Shown: positions 26,554 through 35,998, counted from the first letter of the stretch. The stretch is DNA of 64,000 bases from Streptococcus mitis (GCF_002096845.1 NZ_NCVK01000003.1:1-64000), one strand, 5' to 3'. Numbers and translations are program-made. The notes: a model not told the origin generated them from the letters alone.

Positions 26554-28512
26554 TTATTTGACATGTTTTGCCAATTCTTCTTGGGCTTTTTTATTGGATT
26601 CTTCTTTTTCTTTCAGCCATTTTTCTTTGGCTTTTTCATATTCGTCTTTTGTAACTGTCTTATCTTGTAATTTGAGGTATTTATATGATTCAACCCCTTT
26701 ATTACCAGCCAATGAATATGGTGTTGAGAAAGGAACAATTTTTCTCAATGTTGGTGTTCCACCAAGTGAAACATTTGGAATTGCTAGAGAGCTATCCACC
26801 AACCAAGCTTGGGCATCCGCATATTTGTCATAACGTTTAGCTGGATCTTGCTCCTTATTAGCTTCTTCCAACATTTGAGTGTAGACATCCAATCCAACAG
26901 CCTTGGCTTTATCATTGGCTTCACCTGGCTCTATACCTAGATTTTGCATCAAACCACCAGAATTAACGTTAAAGACGTCAAGATAGGTTGAAGGATCTTG
27001 ATAGTCTGGACTCCAACCACCGTTGTAAAGATCGTAATCCTTCTGAGCTGCAGTCTGAGCCAAATAGCTTGTACTATTATAGTCCTCAGTAGAGAGTTGG
27101 TGAACATCAATCACAACATTTTCAGCACCTAAGACAGACTCGATTGATTGCTTCATAGAATTAATTCCTTGAATTTCAGCCTTATTGGTCAAATCTATAG
27201 TTTTATCTAAGTGGATAGGGAAAGTTACACCCTTAGCTTCTAATTCTTTCTTAGCTTCAGCAAATTTGGCTTTGGCTTTTTCTGGATTGTAGTATGGATC
27301 TTGAGCATCCGCAAAGTTGATTCCTTGCCATTCCTTACCATAATTGACCATCTTAGAGGCTACTACTTCACCAAAGTCTTTTCCATTGATACTTACGAAG
27401 TTTGGAGGAACAACCAAGTTACGCAAAATCTTAGTTGCACCATCTTCTCCCTGAGATTGAGCCCCGTAGGCTGTACGGTCATAGGCAAAATTAATGGCTT
27501 GACGGAAGTTTTTGTTAAGAACCGCTTCTTGAGTCGATTTCTTCTCAGCATCACTTGTCTTGGAAGTGAATTTATAAGATTTTCTATCTAAGTTGAAGTT
27601 TAAGAAGTAAGAAGTAGCATCTTGCATGCTATAAATGATATTGTCCTTATTCTTTTCTTTAATCCCTTCAAAGCTCGAACTATTTGGATAAAGACGAGCG
27701 TAGCTATAAGCACCTTCTACAAAGTTACGAGCCAGTGCATCTTGGTCACTACCATCATAATAGGCCAATTTCACATCATCTACAAAGACATTTTTAGCAT
27801 CCCAGTAGTTAGGATTTTTCTTGAATTCGATGACAGATTTTGAAACAAAGGATTTCATCAAGAAAGGTCCATTGTACAAAATACTTGAAGGATCAACTGT
27901 TCCAAAATCATCCCCTTTTGATTTCAAGAAATCCGCATTGACTGGGAAGAGAATAGTTGAGGTTGTTTTTGAGTTCCAATAAGGTTCTGGTCGTGCCAAG
28001 GTATATTGAACGGTTTGGTCATCAAGAGCCTTGATTCCGACAGTTGAAAAGTCGCTTGTTTTACCAGTGATATAGTCATCTAAACCAGCAACGGATTCTT
28101 GCACTAAGTACAAGGCTTCTGATTTTTTATCAACCGCATATTTCAAACCAGTGACAAAATCTTGGGCAGTTACAGGAGCATATTCATCTCCATCTGCAGT
28201 ATACCATTTAGCATCTTTACGCAGTTTGTAGGTATAGGTCAAACCATCCTGAGAAACACTCCAATCCTCTGCCAAGGATGGAATATAGTTACCATATTGG
28301 TCGTTTTCCATGAGACCATCTACCAGATTGGTCACAATATCAGTAGTTGTTGCACGGTTTTCTGCTAGATAGTTCAAACTAGATGGATCACTTGAGTAAA
28401 CATAATTGTATGTTTTTGATGCTGTGCTAGAATTTCCACAGGCACTTAACAAAATACCTGCACTTAACACGACACCTGCAAGTGCTGCATACTTGGCCTT
28501 AGACTTTTTCAT
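26554..28512 (-). CDS. aliB: Oligopeptide-binding lipoprotein AliB
   Basis: AliB is an extracellular solute-binding lipoprotein (SBP family 5) that supplies peptides to the Ami permease and senses foreign peptides in pneumococci. The 652-residue precursor has lipobox LSAC with Cys25, then the SBP_bac_5 domain (about 65-560) with the typical NYVYSSDPSSLNYL start. No permease genes adjoin, which fits its orphan status. The C-terminal 40 residues are a lysine/glutamate-rich helix. A strong promoter (28545-28573) lies upstream, and a BOX element follows. Confidence 0.93.
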   Translation of the reverse strand: MKKSKAKYAALAGVVLSAGILLSACGNSSTASKTYNYVYSSDPSSLNYLAENRATTTDIVTNLVDGLMENDQYGNYIPSLAEDWSVSQDGLTYTYKLRKDAKWYTADGDEYAPVTAQDFVTGLKYAVDKKSEALYLVQESVAGLDDYITGKTSDFSTVGIKALDDQTVQYTLARPEPYWNSKTTSTILFPVNADFLKSKGDDFGTVDPSSILYNGPFLMKSFVSKSVIEFKKNPNYWDAKNVFVDDVKLAYYDGSDQDALARNFVEGAYSYARLYPNSSSFEGIKEKNKDNIIYSMQDATSYFLNFNLDRKSYKFTSKTSDAEKKSTQEAVLNKNFRQAINFAYDRTAYGAQSQGEDGATKILRNLVVPPNFVSINGKDFGEVVASKMVNYGKEWQGINFADAQDPYYNPEKAKAKFAEAKKELEAKGVTFPIHLDKTIDLTNKAEIQGINSMKQSIESVLGAENVVIDVHQLSTEDYNSTSYLAQTAAQKDYDLYNGGWSPDYQDPSTYLDVFNVNSGGLMQNLGIEPGEANDKAKAVGLDVYTQMLEEANKEQDPAKRYDKYADAQAWLVDSSLAIPNVSLGGTPTLRKIVPFSTPYSLAGNKGVESYKYLKLQDKTVTKDEYEKAKEKWLKEKEESNKKAQEELAKHVK

Positions 28513-28544
28513 CTCCAGAACCTCCTGATTTAAATATTTGTCTT

Positions 28545-28573
28545 ATTATACAACTTGAGTTTTATTTAGTCAA
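28545..28573 (-). promoter_or_regulatory. aliB promoter
   Basis: -35 TTGACT (28568-28573), 17-bp spacer, -10 TATAAT (28545-28550), minus strand. The RBS CAGGAGG precedes the start codon. Confidence 0.85.
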
Positions 28574-28647
28574 TAGTTTTTTAAGTAAAAGTTAAGAAAA
28601 ATAAAATTACCATCTACAAACTATAGGAATTATTCTACAAAATAATA

Positions 28648-28700
28648 AAAAAGAGAATAATTCAAGCATTTCGTGGTAGAAATGTTCAAATTATTCCTTT
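28648..28700 (-). terminator. Terminator of flippase gene
   Basis: The minus strand AATAATTTGAACATTTC pairs with GAAATGCTTGAATTATT with one mismatch, followed by TCTTTTTT. A long-stem terminator directly after the stop at 28714. Confidence 0.75.
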
Positions 28701-28713
28701 TATTTATAAAAAA

Positions 28714-30339
28714 TTATTGAGAAATTTTTAATTTTGCTCGCAGGCGATCTGCTTGGGCTTTTCCAATCACCTTATCCAATAAACGGGTACGGAGACTCAT
28801 GACTCCGTATACTCCTCCACCCATGGCACCGACAAGAGCTACATAAAGGAAGCTCCACAAACGTCCACTTGGTTGGAAGACAAATCCTAAAATCCACTGG
28901 ATGGCACCTACACCGATGAACATAACAAAGGTCAACAAACTGATTAAAATGGTTCGCTTCAAAATCACCTTACGCTTGACACCTGTTACCTTACAAATAT
29001 CTCGATACATCAAGACGTTAGGAATAATGAGACCGATAGTTGTAGAAATCAAAGGACCATAACTGTGGAAGAGGGCGATGGTAGGTATTTGCAAGACTAG
29101 CTTGGCAATCAAACCATAGATAAAATAGAGAACGGCCTTGCGGTTGCGGAACATAGCCTGAAGCATTGGAGACAAGACCATGTACAAGCCTAAAATAGTA
29201 GACTGCAAAACTGCAAAGACAAACAAGCCCATAGCCAAACTATCTGGTTTGCCATAAAAGACTGTATAAAGAGGTTCTCCTACCATAACCACTCCAACCG
29301 TTGCTGGTAGCAGGAATACAAAAAGCATGGTAATGCTGTCCTGAACGAGACGAGAAGCTGCCTTCAAGTCCCCCTTGACATAGTTTTCCGTCAAAAGTGG
29401 CAAACCGACACCCCCAATTGAAACTCCAACAGAAATCAAAATCATAGTGATTTTATTTGGGTTGGCTGAGAAATAAGAAAACATGACAACCAAGTCCTCA
29501 TTGCTGTAGTTGGTAAACCAGCTCATACTATTGATAAAGGTCATCTGATCCAGAATCTGGAAGAGCTGGATGGCAGACCCAGTCAGGATAAAAGGAATGG
29601 CTTCCTTAATGGTATCCATTAACAGGTGTTTGCTATCAATCTTATCACGTGTTTCAAAGACTCTTTTGAGTAACCCTTCTTGAGCAAGGAAATAAATCAA
29701 AACTGCAAAACTAGCTACCATGCCGACAAAGGCCGCAAAGGTCGATTGGGTAACGGCTGCTAGGTAATCTCCTGAACCGAGCTTCATAATGATAAAGGTC
29801 GCTAGAAGCATCCAGATAACACGAATGACCTGCTCAGCAATTTGGCTCATGGCATAAGGTTTCAGGTTATTCATCCCTTGGAAGAAACCTCTGATAACAC
29901 TCATAGATGGGAAAATCAAGACTCCCCAAGCCAAGCTCTGCATGATTGGGATCAGGTCTTTCCCTACACCCGACAAATCTGCTAGCCAAGGAGCAAAGAC
30001 ATACAAGATTAGGGCAAAAACGAGGCCTAGTCCTGTCATAAATCCTAAAAAGCTCCGAATCAGGGCAAAGCTATGCTCTTCTTCTCGCATGGTATTATAC
30101 TTGGCAACTTGCTTGGCCACCGCAACTGGAATCCCTGCTGTTGAAACCAGCAAGAACCAAGCATAGATATTGTAACCCATGGTAAAGAGACCATTGGCCG
30201 TAGCCGCATAAGACCCCATCCAGATGTACCAAGGGATAATATAGATGGCCCCAAGCAGGCGACTGATAAAGTTACTAGCCGTTAACCAAGCAGTCCCCCG
30301 TAACATCTGGGCCTGCTGGTGATTGTTTTCGTGCGACAT
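28714..30339 (-). CDS. MATE/MurJ-type polysaccharide or lipid-II flippase
   Basis: The 541-residue protein has about 14 membrane segments and belongs to the MOP exporter superfamily (YtgP/MurJ-like, often annotated as polysaccharide transporter). It flips polyprenyl-linked wall or polysaccharide precursors; its place opposite murE supports a peptidoglycan role, and pneumococcal YtgP-type proteins are candidates for the lipid II flippase. I chose the ATG at 30339, preceded by GAGGAA. An upstream TTG five codons earlier is less likely. It shares a -35 region with murE on the other strand. Confidence 0.88.
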   Translation of the reverse strand: MSHENNHQQAQMLRGTAWLTASNFISRLLGAIYIIPWYIWMGSYAATANGLFTMGYNIYAWFLLVSTAGIPVAVAKQVAKYNTMREEEHSFALIRSFLGFMTGLGLVFALILYVFAPWLADLSGVGKDLIPIMQSLAWGVLIFPSMSVIRGFFQGMNNLKPYAMSQIAEQVIRVIWMLLATFIIMKLGSGDYLAAVTQSTFAAFVGMVASFAVLIYFLAQEGLLKRVFETRDKIDSKHLLMDTIKEAIPFILTGSAIQLFQILDQMTFINSMSWFTNYSNEDLVVMFSYFSANPNKITMILISVGVSIGGVGLPLLTENYVKGDLKAASRLVQDSITMLFVFLLPATVGVVMVGEPLYTVFYGKPDSLAMGLFVFAVLQSTILGLYMVLSPMLQAMFRNRKAVLYFIYGLIAKLVLQIPTIALFHSYGPLISTTIGLIIPNVLMYRDICKVTGVKRKVILKRTILISLLTFVMFIGVGAIQWILGFVFQPSGRLWSFLYVALVGAMGGGVYGVMSLRTRLLDKVIGKAQADRLRAKLKISQ

Positions 30340-30386
30340 AGATTCCTCATTCAATTTTGATAACTAGGAAAAACTCCTTATCTTCC

Positions 30387-30415
30387 ATTATAAACTTTTC
30401 CTTGTTACTTGTAAA
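30387..30415 (-). promoter_or_regulatory. Flippase promoter, overlapping the murE promoter
   Basis: -35 TTTACA (30410-30415), 17-bp spacer, -10 TATAAT (30387-30392), minus strand. Its -35 overlaps the murE -35 by five bases on the opposite strand. Confidence 0.75.
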
Positions 30416-30437
30416 TTTGCGACTTTCGGTTTACAAT
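30409..30437 (+). promoter_or_regulatory. murE promoter close to the start codon
   Basis: -35 TTGTAA (30409-30414), 17-bp spacer, -10 TACAAT (30432-30437). The ATG begins at 30445, 7 bp after the -10, so transcription would begin at or right before the A of the start codon. Confidence 0.6.
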
Positions 30438-30444
30438 AGAAAGT

Positions 30445-31890
30445 ATGATTAAGATTGAAACCGTATTAGATATATTAAAGAAAGATGGTCTCTTCCGTGA
30501 GATTATCGACCAAGGACACTATCACTACAACTATAGCCATGTCGTATTTGACACCATCTGCTATGACAGTCGCAAGGCTAAAGAAAAGAGCCTCTTTTTC
30601 GTCAAAGGTGCTGCCTTTAAGAAGGAATTTCTGATTTCTGCCATCTCTCAAGGCCTCGGTTGGTATGTGGCTGAAAAGGACTATGAAGTTGGTATTCCTG
30701 CTATTATCGTTAGTGATATCAAGAAAGCCATGAGTTTGATTGCTATGGAATTTTATGGCAATCCACAGGAAAAACTCAAACTCCTTGCCTTTACTGGTAC
30801 TAAGGGTAAGACAACAGCAGCCTACTTCGCTTACAACATCTTATCTCAAGGGCATCGACCTGCAATGTTGTCGACCATGAACACAACTCTAGATGGCAAG
30901 ACTTTCTTTAAGTCTGCATTGACAACTCCTGAGAGCATCGACCTCTTTGACATGATGAATCAAGCTGTGCAAAATGACCGTACCCATCTCATCATGGAAG
31001 TATCCAGTCAGGCCTATCTGGTCAAACGTGTCTATGGTCTAACCTTTGATGTGGGAGTTTTCCTCAATATCAGCCCCGACCATATCGGCCCTATTGAACA
31101 CCCTAGCTTTGAAGACTACTTCTACCACAAGCGTCTCTTGATGAAAAATAGCCGAGCAGTCATCATTAACAGTGACATGGACCACTTTTCTGTCTTGAAA
31201 GAACAAGTGGCAGATCAAGACCATGATTTCTACGGTAGTCAGTCGAGCAACCAAATCGAGAATTCCAAAGCCTTTAGTTTTTCAGCTACGGGTAAACTCG
31301 CTGGAGATTATGATATCCAACTCATTGGCCACTTCAACCAAGAAAATGCCGTTGCTGCTGGACTTGCTTGCCTCCGTCTCGGAGCAAGTCTTGAGGACAT
31401 CAAAAAAGGAATCGCTGCAACCCGAGTTCCTGGTCGTATGGAAGTCCTCACTCAGAAAAACGGAGCTAAGGTTTTCATTGACTACGCCCACAATGGTGAC
31501 AGTCTCAAAAAACTAATCAATGTTGTAGAGACTCATCAAACAGGAAAGATTGCTCTGGTGTTAGGTTCGACAGGAAATAAGGGAGAAAGTCGTCGCAAAG
31601 ACTTTGGACTTCTCCTCAATCAACATCCTGAGATTCAAGTATTTCTGACTGCTGATGACCCCAACTATGAAGACCCAATGGCCATTGCAGATGAGATTAG
31701 TAGCTACATTAATCATTCTGTTGAAAAAATTGCGGATCGGCAAGAAGCCATCAGGGCAGCGATGACTATCACAAGTCAAGAATTAGATGCTGTGATTATC
31801 GCTGGTAAGGGAGCCGATTGCTACCAAATCGTTCAAGGCAAGAAAGAAGCCTATCCAGGAGATGCAGCCGTCGCAGAACATTATTTATAA
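30445..31890 (+). CDS. murE: UDP-MurNAc-L-Ala-D-Glu:L-lysine ligase
   Basis: MurE adds the third residue to the stem peptide in the cytoplasm. The 481-residue protein has the ATP P-loop FTGTKGKTT (about 115-123), the carbamylated-lysine region, and the substrate motif DDPNYEDP in place of the DNPR motif that selects diaminopimelate, which marks an L-lysine-adding enzyme. No clear RBS precedes the ATG (the sequence is ATAGAAAGTATG), and a -10 lies only 7 bp upstream; the transcript may be leaderless. It is divergent from a flippase gene and ends at a strong terminator. Confidence 0.96.
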   Translation: MIKIETVLDILKKDGLFREIIDQGHYHYNYSHVVFDTICYDSRKAKEKSLFFVKGAAFKKEFLISAISQGLGWYVAEKDYEVGIPAIIVSDIKKAMSLIAMEFYGNPQEKLKLLAFTGTKGKTTAAYFAYNILSQGHRPAMLSTMNTTLDGKTFFKSALTTPESIDLFDMMNQAVQNDRTHLIMEVSSQAYLVKRVYGLTFDVGVFLNISPDHIGPIEHPSFEDYFYHKRLLMKNSRAVIINSDMDHFSVLKEQVADQDHDFYGSQSSNQIENSKAFSFSATGKLAGDYDIQLIGHFNQENAVAAGLACLRLGASLEDIKKGIAATRVPGRMEVLTQKNGAKVFIDYAHNGDSLKKLINVVETHQTGKIALVLGSTGNKGESRRKDFGLLLNQHPEIQVFLTADDPNYEDPMAIADEISSYINHSVEKIADRQEAIRAAMTITSQELDAVIIAGKGADCYQIVQGKKEAYPGDAAVAEHYL

Positions 31891-31896
31891 GATAGT

Positions 31897-31930
31897 AAAA
31901 AATCAAGGGAAATGAAACCCTTGATTTTTT
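31897..31930. terminator. murE terminator (bidirectional)
   Basis: AAAAAATCAAGGG and CCCTTGATTTTTT form a 13-bp stem. It serves both murE and the converging CsbD-like gene. Confidence 0.85.
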
Positions 31931-31936
31931 CTATCT

Positions 31937-32128
31937 TTATTTAAAAGCGTTTTTCAAACCTTCAACGGCACCTTCTACAGCACCTTTAGCATCTTCAACT
32001 ACTTCTTTTGCCTTAGCAACTGTCTTTTCTACAGCGCCTTCTGCTTCAGTCTTGCTATCCCCAGTAACTTTACCAAATCCTTCTTTGATAGCGCCTGTTG
32101 CTTGTTCCAATTTGTTTTCAAGTGACAT
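31937..32128 (-). CDS. CsbD-like stress protein
   Basis: The 63-residue acidic/lysine-rich protein has the CsbD signature [20 protein letters not shown] and a C-terminal Ala/Glu/Lys helix. CsbD-like proteins rise under general stress in Firmicutes; molecular function is unknown. I chose the ATG at 32128, preceded by AAAGGAGACAATCAT; a longer frame reaches into the promoter and is rejected. The promoter and a perfect catabolite-repression (cre) site lie just upstream, so CcpA control is likely. Confidence 0.88.
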   Translation of the reverse strand: MSLENKLEQATGAIKEGFGKVTGDSKTEAEGAVEKTVAKAKEVVEDAKGAVEGAVEGLKNAFK

Positions 32129-32160
32129 ATGATTGTCTCCTTTAGGTTTATTCCGATATG

Positions 32161-32174
32161 TGTTACCGGTTACA
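32161..32174 (-). promoter_or_regulatory. cre site (CcpA) at the CsbD-like gene
   Basis: On the minus strand TGTAACCGGTAACA fits the consensus TGWAANCGNTNWCA at every position. It lies directly downstream of the -10, over the predicted transcription start, a position for repression. Confidence 0.7.
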
Positions 32175-32177
32175 TAT

Positions 32178-32206
32178 AGTTTATACGGAATGCTAAGGAA
32201 AGTCAA
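32178..32206 (-). promoter_or_regulatory. Promoter of the CsbD-like gene
   Basis: -35 TTGACT (32201-32206), 17-bp spacer, -10 TAAACT (32178-32183), minus strand. Confidence 0.75.
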
Positions 32207-32229
32207 ACAATGTGCTCAGAAACAAAAAA

Positions 32230-32880
32230 TCAGGCCAAATAGAAAGTTAATCTTTCCTTATCAAAGTCGACGGCCAACTCATACTTTCCATCTTCATTTT
32301 GGACAATATAACCTAGGACAACCAAACTGTCCACAAAGATATCACGGCGTTTCTGCATAAGCTGATCTTTTTTGAGAAATTTTAGCAAAAAAGTTGTCAT
32401 GTATTTGAGAGCATACTCAGGATTGACATCTCCTAAAATGGTATAGAGTTCCTGCTGTTTTTCTGTCAAAGGATACTGATGTTTGACCTTGTAGAAATAA
32501 TTGGACAGGGTCATTTTTGTTCTCGCAAAGTCCGTCTTTTCAACTAGAATAGCTGCATTGGTTTGATTTCGTAATTCTGTCTCAAAACGTTGCTCCAACA
32601 AGGATTGATAGACCGGACTATCTTCTTTAACAAAAATCTCTTGATCCAGTTCGAGACTATCAAGTGATTTAAGCATAGGAAGATTAAGGTAATAACGCTT
32701 ATTTTCCCGTAGAATCAAGCCTGCCTTTATATACTCTTCCATGAGTTTGTCAACTGCTACATCTGGAAACTTGGCCTTAATTTCCCGTAAAATCACATCA
32801 TCATGCTGGTCCAGATAGCGGATCAATTCTCCAAAAAATGGCTGTCTCGTCAAACGAGATGGATTAAAAATCTGAATCAT
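32230..32880 (-). CDS. DUF1803-type protein
   Basis: The 216-residue cytoplasmic protein is a conserved streptococcal protein of the DUF1803 kind by its start (MIQIFNPSRLTRQPFF). The N-terminal 70 residues look like a winged helix (ELIRYLDQHDDVILREIKAKFP). Function is unknown. The start overlaps the 3' end of the C92-type peptidase gene by 17 bp, which indicates co-transcription and coupling. Confidence 0.8.
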   Translation of the reverse strand: MIQIFNPSRLTRQPFFGELIRYLDQHDDVILREIKAKFPDVAVDKLMEEYIKAGLILRENKRYYLNLPMLKSLDSLELDQEIFVKEDSPVYQSLLEQRFETELRNQTNAAILVEKTDFARTKMTLSNYFYKVKHQYPLTEKQQELYTILGDVNPEYALKYMTTFLLKFLKKDQLMQKRRDIFVDSLVVLGYIVQNEDGKYELAVDFDKERLTFYLA

Positions 32881-33379
32881 GAAGATTCCTTTCTTTACAT
32901 TCTAACAGAGGCGATGCTGCCAACTGACTGGGATTGGTCCCCGGCTGGTTCAGAGGGACAGGTAGGCCTAGTTCTCTATAATACTCTCTCCAAAAATCAC
33001 TAATCTCCCGCTCCCCATCCCCAAATTTCATGGGAATGGTTTCAAAAATGGGGAGAATTTCTGCCATGTACTGGGAACAGTAAAAACCAGCTCCATCTGG
33101 ATAGAAAGAAGCATTGTAGGGAGCTCCCAGGTGTTTGCAAGCTTTTTCCTTCACAGACTGGATATCCATTTCTGGGTAGACATAGAGGTCGTACAAATGA
33201 TTGGACTCAAAGAAGTCTGCTGGTTCCTGACAGATAACACCAGCCTGTCCACTAGCATGGTAAATCATCCCATCCAAATAAATGGCAACATGGTTATAGT
33301 TGCCTGTGGAAGTCTGGATGGCCTGTCCCATATCTGACTCATCTCTCACAAAATCATACTCTTCGAAAATCAAATTCAA
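32864..33379 (-). pseudogene. YiiX/C92-type permuted papain-like protein, 5' end displaced by BOX
   Basis: The product resembles the YiiX/YebB (peptidase C92, permuted NlpC/P60) family: His in NYNHVAIYL near the front and Cys in GFYCSQYMAEI near the back. The apparent 171-codon frame begins at a TTG within the BOX element (33356-33460) and its first residues are BOX-encoded. The likely native start is the ATG at 33481, preceded by TAGGAG; it reads MLENGDL and then runs into BOX sequence with a TAG stop after 16 codons. The BOX thus separates the start from the body. The body is intact, so translation from TTG or readthrough could still give a shortened protein. The next gene overlaps it by 17 bp. 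Confidence 0.7.
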
Positions 33380-33460
33380 ACCACGTCAGCGTCGCCTTAC
33401 CGTACTCAAGTACAGCTTGCGGCTAGCTTCCTAGTTTGCTCTTTGATTTTCATTGAGCAT
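33356..33460 (+). repeat. BOX element, boxA-boxC, within the 5' end of a gene
   Basis: A 105-bp element from ATACTCTTCG to CATTGAGCAT with the usual boxA-boxC joint. It lies between the probable native start of the C92-type gene and its body. Confidence 0.93.
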
Positions 33461-33492
33461 CAAATCGCCATTTTCTAACATGCTTCACTCCT

Positions 33493-33519
33493 AGAAAAAA
33501 AAGGAGCCGAAACTCCTTT
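33493..33519 (-). terminator. ppaC terminator
   Basis: Minus-strand AAAGGAG/CTCCTTT stem followed by eight T. It lies 50 bp after the ppaC stop. Confidence 0.8.
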
Positions 33520-33568
33520 CGATATAATTCAAACTAAACTTTCCTATTTTGAACTGACACTCAAAATC

Positions 33569-34504
33569 TTAAGCATTGAAGCTTTCAGTCAATTGAGGTA
33601 CCACTTGTTTCTTACGTGAAACGGCACCAGCAAGGAAGGCATGATTGTTTTCAAGTTTGAAGTTGAAGGCTGCTTCGACCTTGTCCATATTGGCACCAAG
33701 AGCCAAGATTTCTGAGTTTGAGTTGACGATATCTGTAATCATCAAGACAAAGTCAGAGTAGCCGTTTGCTGTGTTGGCAGCTTGCATTGCAGCTTCAATT
33801 TCTGCTTGGCGTTCCAAAACTTCAGCGATATCAACTGTGTTTACTTGGGCAACACGGACATTATTTCCGTTCAATTCAAAAGTCTTAGCATCGATGTCAA
33901 TCAATTCGTCAGCAGATTTGCTAGCCAAGTTTGTACCAGCTTTCAACATAGCTAAACCATACTCTTCCAAGTTTACACCAGCTAATTCAGCCAATTCAGG
34001 AGCAATAACCTTATCTGTTGAGTGTGTTGTTGGTGATTTCAAAAGAAGGGTATCTGAAATCAAACCTGAAAGCATCAAACCAGCAATCTCTTTAGGCACA
34101 GCTACACCATGTTCTTTGAACATACGATAAACGATTGAAGACGCTGAACCAACTGGCTCCAAACGCATGTAAAGTGGACTTGCAGTTTCAAAGTTAGCGA
34201 CACGGTGGTGGTCTACAACACCATAAACTTCTACTTCAGCGATATCTGATACAGATTGTTGGAATTCATTGTGGTCAGTCAGGATAACTTGCTCTGCACC
34301 TTCTGCTTTGGCAGAAGTGATAACACGCGGTGCTTCCACACCAAAATAGTTCAAGACAAAGGCTGTTTCTTCATTTGGAGTTCCAAGGGCAACAGCTTCC
34401 GTATCCAAACCATAAGCTTCTTTTGCAAGGTAGGCAAAGGCTACAGATGACCCGATGGCATCTGAGTCTGGATTTTGGTGACCAAATACTAGAATCTTAG
34501 ACAT
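33569..34504 (-). CDS. ppaC: Manganese-dependent inorganic pyrophosphatase
   Basis: PpaC is a family II pyrophosphatase that hydrolyses PPi from biosynthetic reactions, using Mn2+ in the cytoplasm. The 311-residue protein has the DHH-family motifs: [13 protein letters not shown] at the start, TDHNE, VDHH (about 97-100) and the C-terminal DHHA2 domain ending [10 protein letters not shown]. Length is as usual. A strong promoter and its own terminator indicate a single-gene unit. Confidence 0.97.
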   Translation of the reverse strand: MSKILVFGHQNPDSDAIGSSVAFAYLAKEAYGLDTEAVALGTPNEETAFVLNYFGVEAPRVITSAKAEGAEQVILTDHNEFQQSVSDIAEVEVYGVVDHHRVANFETASPLYMRLEPVGSASSIVYRMFKEHGVAVPKEIAGLMLSGLISDTLLLKSPTTHSTDKVIAPELAELAGVNLEEYGLAMLKAGTNLASKSADELIDIDAKTFELNGNNVRVAQVNTVDIAEVLERQAEIEAAMQAANTANGYSDFVLMITDIVNSNSEILALGANMDKVEAAFNFKLENNHAFLAGAVSRKKQVVPQLTESFNA

Positions 34505-34533
34505 GATAATACCTCATTTTGTTTATTCTCTTT

Positions 34534-34562
34534 ATTGTAGCATTTTTTTCGCTTTTTGACAA
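34534..34562 (-). promoter_or_regulatory. ppaC promoter
   Basis: -35 TTGTCA (34557-34562), 17-bp spacer, -10 TACAAT (34534-34539), minus strand. Confidence 0.8.
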
Positions 34563-34568
34563 AAGTAA

Positions 34569-34588
34569 GAGGAGTCAAAGGACTCCTC
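34569..34588. terminator. Stem-loop upstream of ppaC promoter
   Basis: GAGGAGTC and GACTCCTC are perfect 8-bp arms with a 4-base loop. The T tract is weak. It may end the transcript coming from the trmN-like/GIY-YIG pair. Confidence 0.5.
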
Positions 34589-34608
34589 ACAATTGTTCAA
34601 AATAACTG

Positions 34609-34940
34609 ATACTCTTCGAAAATCTCTTCAAACTACGTCAGCTTCGCCTTGCCGTAGGTATGGTTACTGACTTCGTCAGTTCTATCCACAACCTCAAAAC
34701 AGTGTTTTTGAGCTGACTTCGTCAGTCTTATCTACAACCTCAAAGCAGTGTTTTGAGCTGACTTCGTCAGTCTTATCTACAACCTCAAAGCAGTGTTTTG
34801 AGCTGACTTCGTCAGTCTTATCTACAACCTCAAAGCAGTGTTTTGAGCTGACTTCGTCAGTCTTATCTACAACCTCAAAGCAGTGCTTTGAGCAACCTAC
34901 GGCTAGCTTCCTAGTTTCCTCTTTAATTTTCATTGAGTAT
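34609..34940 (+). repeat. BOX element with five boxB copies
   Basis: boxA, then five tandem 45-bp boxB units starting at 34667, 34713, 34758, 34803 and 34848 (one unit has an extra T), then boxC to 34940. The 332-bp element fills most of the 418-bp gap 34505-34922. Its boxC end supplies the last codons and stop of the GIY-YIG gene. Confidence 0.95.
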
Positions 34941-35207
34941 GAGTAAATTTCTATCTTGATTTTCAGATAAAAATCTTTCCTTCTGTGGTCTCTTCTTACG
35001 CTTGAGAAGGGCTTCTGCCGACATGGCTTCTTCCTTACTGGCAAAACCTTGAGCATAGATGAGTTTGACTGGCAAGCGTGCTCGTGTGTATTTGGCTCCC
35101 TTCCCACTATTGTGGACAGCGAGGCGTCTTCTCACATCAGTCGTATAGCCTGTATAGTAAGATCCATCACGGCACTCCAGCACGTACATATAAGCCTTAT
35201 GATCCAT
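34923..35207 (-). CDS. GIY-YIG nuclease-superfamily protein (UPF0213/YhbQ-like)
   Basis: The 94-residue protein has the GIY-YIG core: [19 protein letters not shown] (the Y..-YTG pair), the catalytic Arg in [19 protein letters not shown] and the Glu in [15 protein letters not shown]. Such single-domain proteins are thought to act in DNA repair, but the role is unproven. I chose the ATG at 35207, which overlaps the methyltransferase stop by 11 bp. The last residues (ILNEN) and the stop are encoded by boxC of a BOX element, so the natural C-terminus has been replaced. Confidence 0.88.
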   Translation of the reverse strand: MDHKAYMYVLECRDGSYYTGYTTDVRRRLAVHNSGKGAKYTRARLPVKLIYAQGFASKEEAMSAEALLKRKKRPQKERFLSENQDRNLLILNEN

Positions 35208-35946
35208 AATAAATCTCTTCGAGTTCCGGCGTATAAGAGCCATCATCATTGTGGACAATGAGAGGTGGCAAGACCTTAAAGCCACTTGTTGAACCATCCT
35301 TGATAGCCTCAATCAAAAGCATATTGGCTTCCTTTTCTCTTTTTGGATAAACAAACTGCAGGCGCTTAGGAGCTAGATTATGCCGTTGTAAGGTATCCAA
35401 AATATCCAGAAGTCGATCAGGACGATGAACCATAGCCAAGCGCCCATTAGATTTAAGAATACTCTGGGCACTACGACAGATTTCCTGCAAATTGGTCGTG
35501 ATTTCATGTCGCGCCAAGAGATAATGTTCGCTCTCGTTCAGGTTTGAATGAGGATCCACCTTGAAATAGGGTGGATTACACAAAATCATATCCACCTTAC
35601 TTCCCTGGATGTAAGCAGGCATATTTTTCAAATCATCACAGATGACCTCCATCTGTTCTTCCAAACCATTCAAACGGACAGAGCGTTCAGCCATATCCGC
35701 CAAACGCTCCTGAATCTCAACAGCCAATATCTGTGCTTGAGTACGAGTGCTAGCAAAAAGCCCCACTGCTCCATTCCCAGCACAGAAATCCACAATCAAT
35801 CCCTTCTTAGGGAAACGTGGAAAGCGTGACAAGAGAACACTATCCACCGAATAGCTAAAAACCTCTCTATTTTGAATGATTTTAATATCTGTCGAAAAGA
35901 GCTGGTTAATACGCTCTCCTGATTTTAATAATTGTTCTTCTTCCAT
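35197..35946 (-). CDS. TrmN6-like tRNA (adenine-N6) methyltransferase
   Basis: The 249-residue class I methyltransferase has the SAM motif [13 protein letters not shown] (about 50-62) and the amino-methylase motif NPPY (about 122-125), as in YfiC/TrmN6, which methylates A37 of tRNA-Val. Substrate assignment is by family. It is co-transcribed with the GIY-YIG gene, the order found across Firmicutes. Confidence 0.9.
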   Translation of the reverse strand: MEEEQLLKSGERINQLFSTDIKIIQNREVFSYSVDSVLLSRFPRFPKKGLIVDFCAGNGAVGLFASTRTQAQILAVEIQERLADMAERSVRLNGLEEQMEVICDDLKNMPAYIQGSKVDMILCNPPYFKVDPHSNLNESEHYLLARHEITTNLQEICRSAQSILKSNGRLAMVHRPDRLLDILDTLQRHNLAPKRLQFVYPKREKEANMLLIEAIKDGSTSGFKVLPPLIVHNDDGSYTPELEEIYYGS

Positions 35947-35998
35947 GATTCTATTATAGCAAATTTATATTAACATTACAAAAGGTAGGAGGTTCTAA

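Noticed and set aside
34694..35107. Frame of 137 codons across five boxB units
   Set aside because: Same cause: in-frame 45-bp repeats joined to antisense of the GIY-YIG gene.
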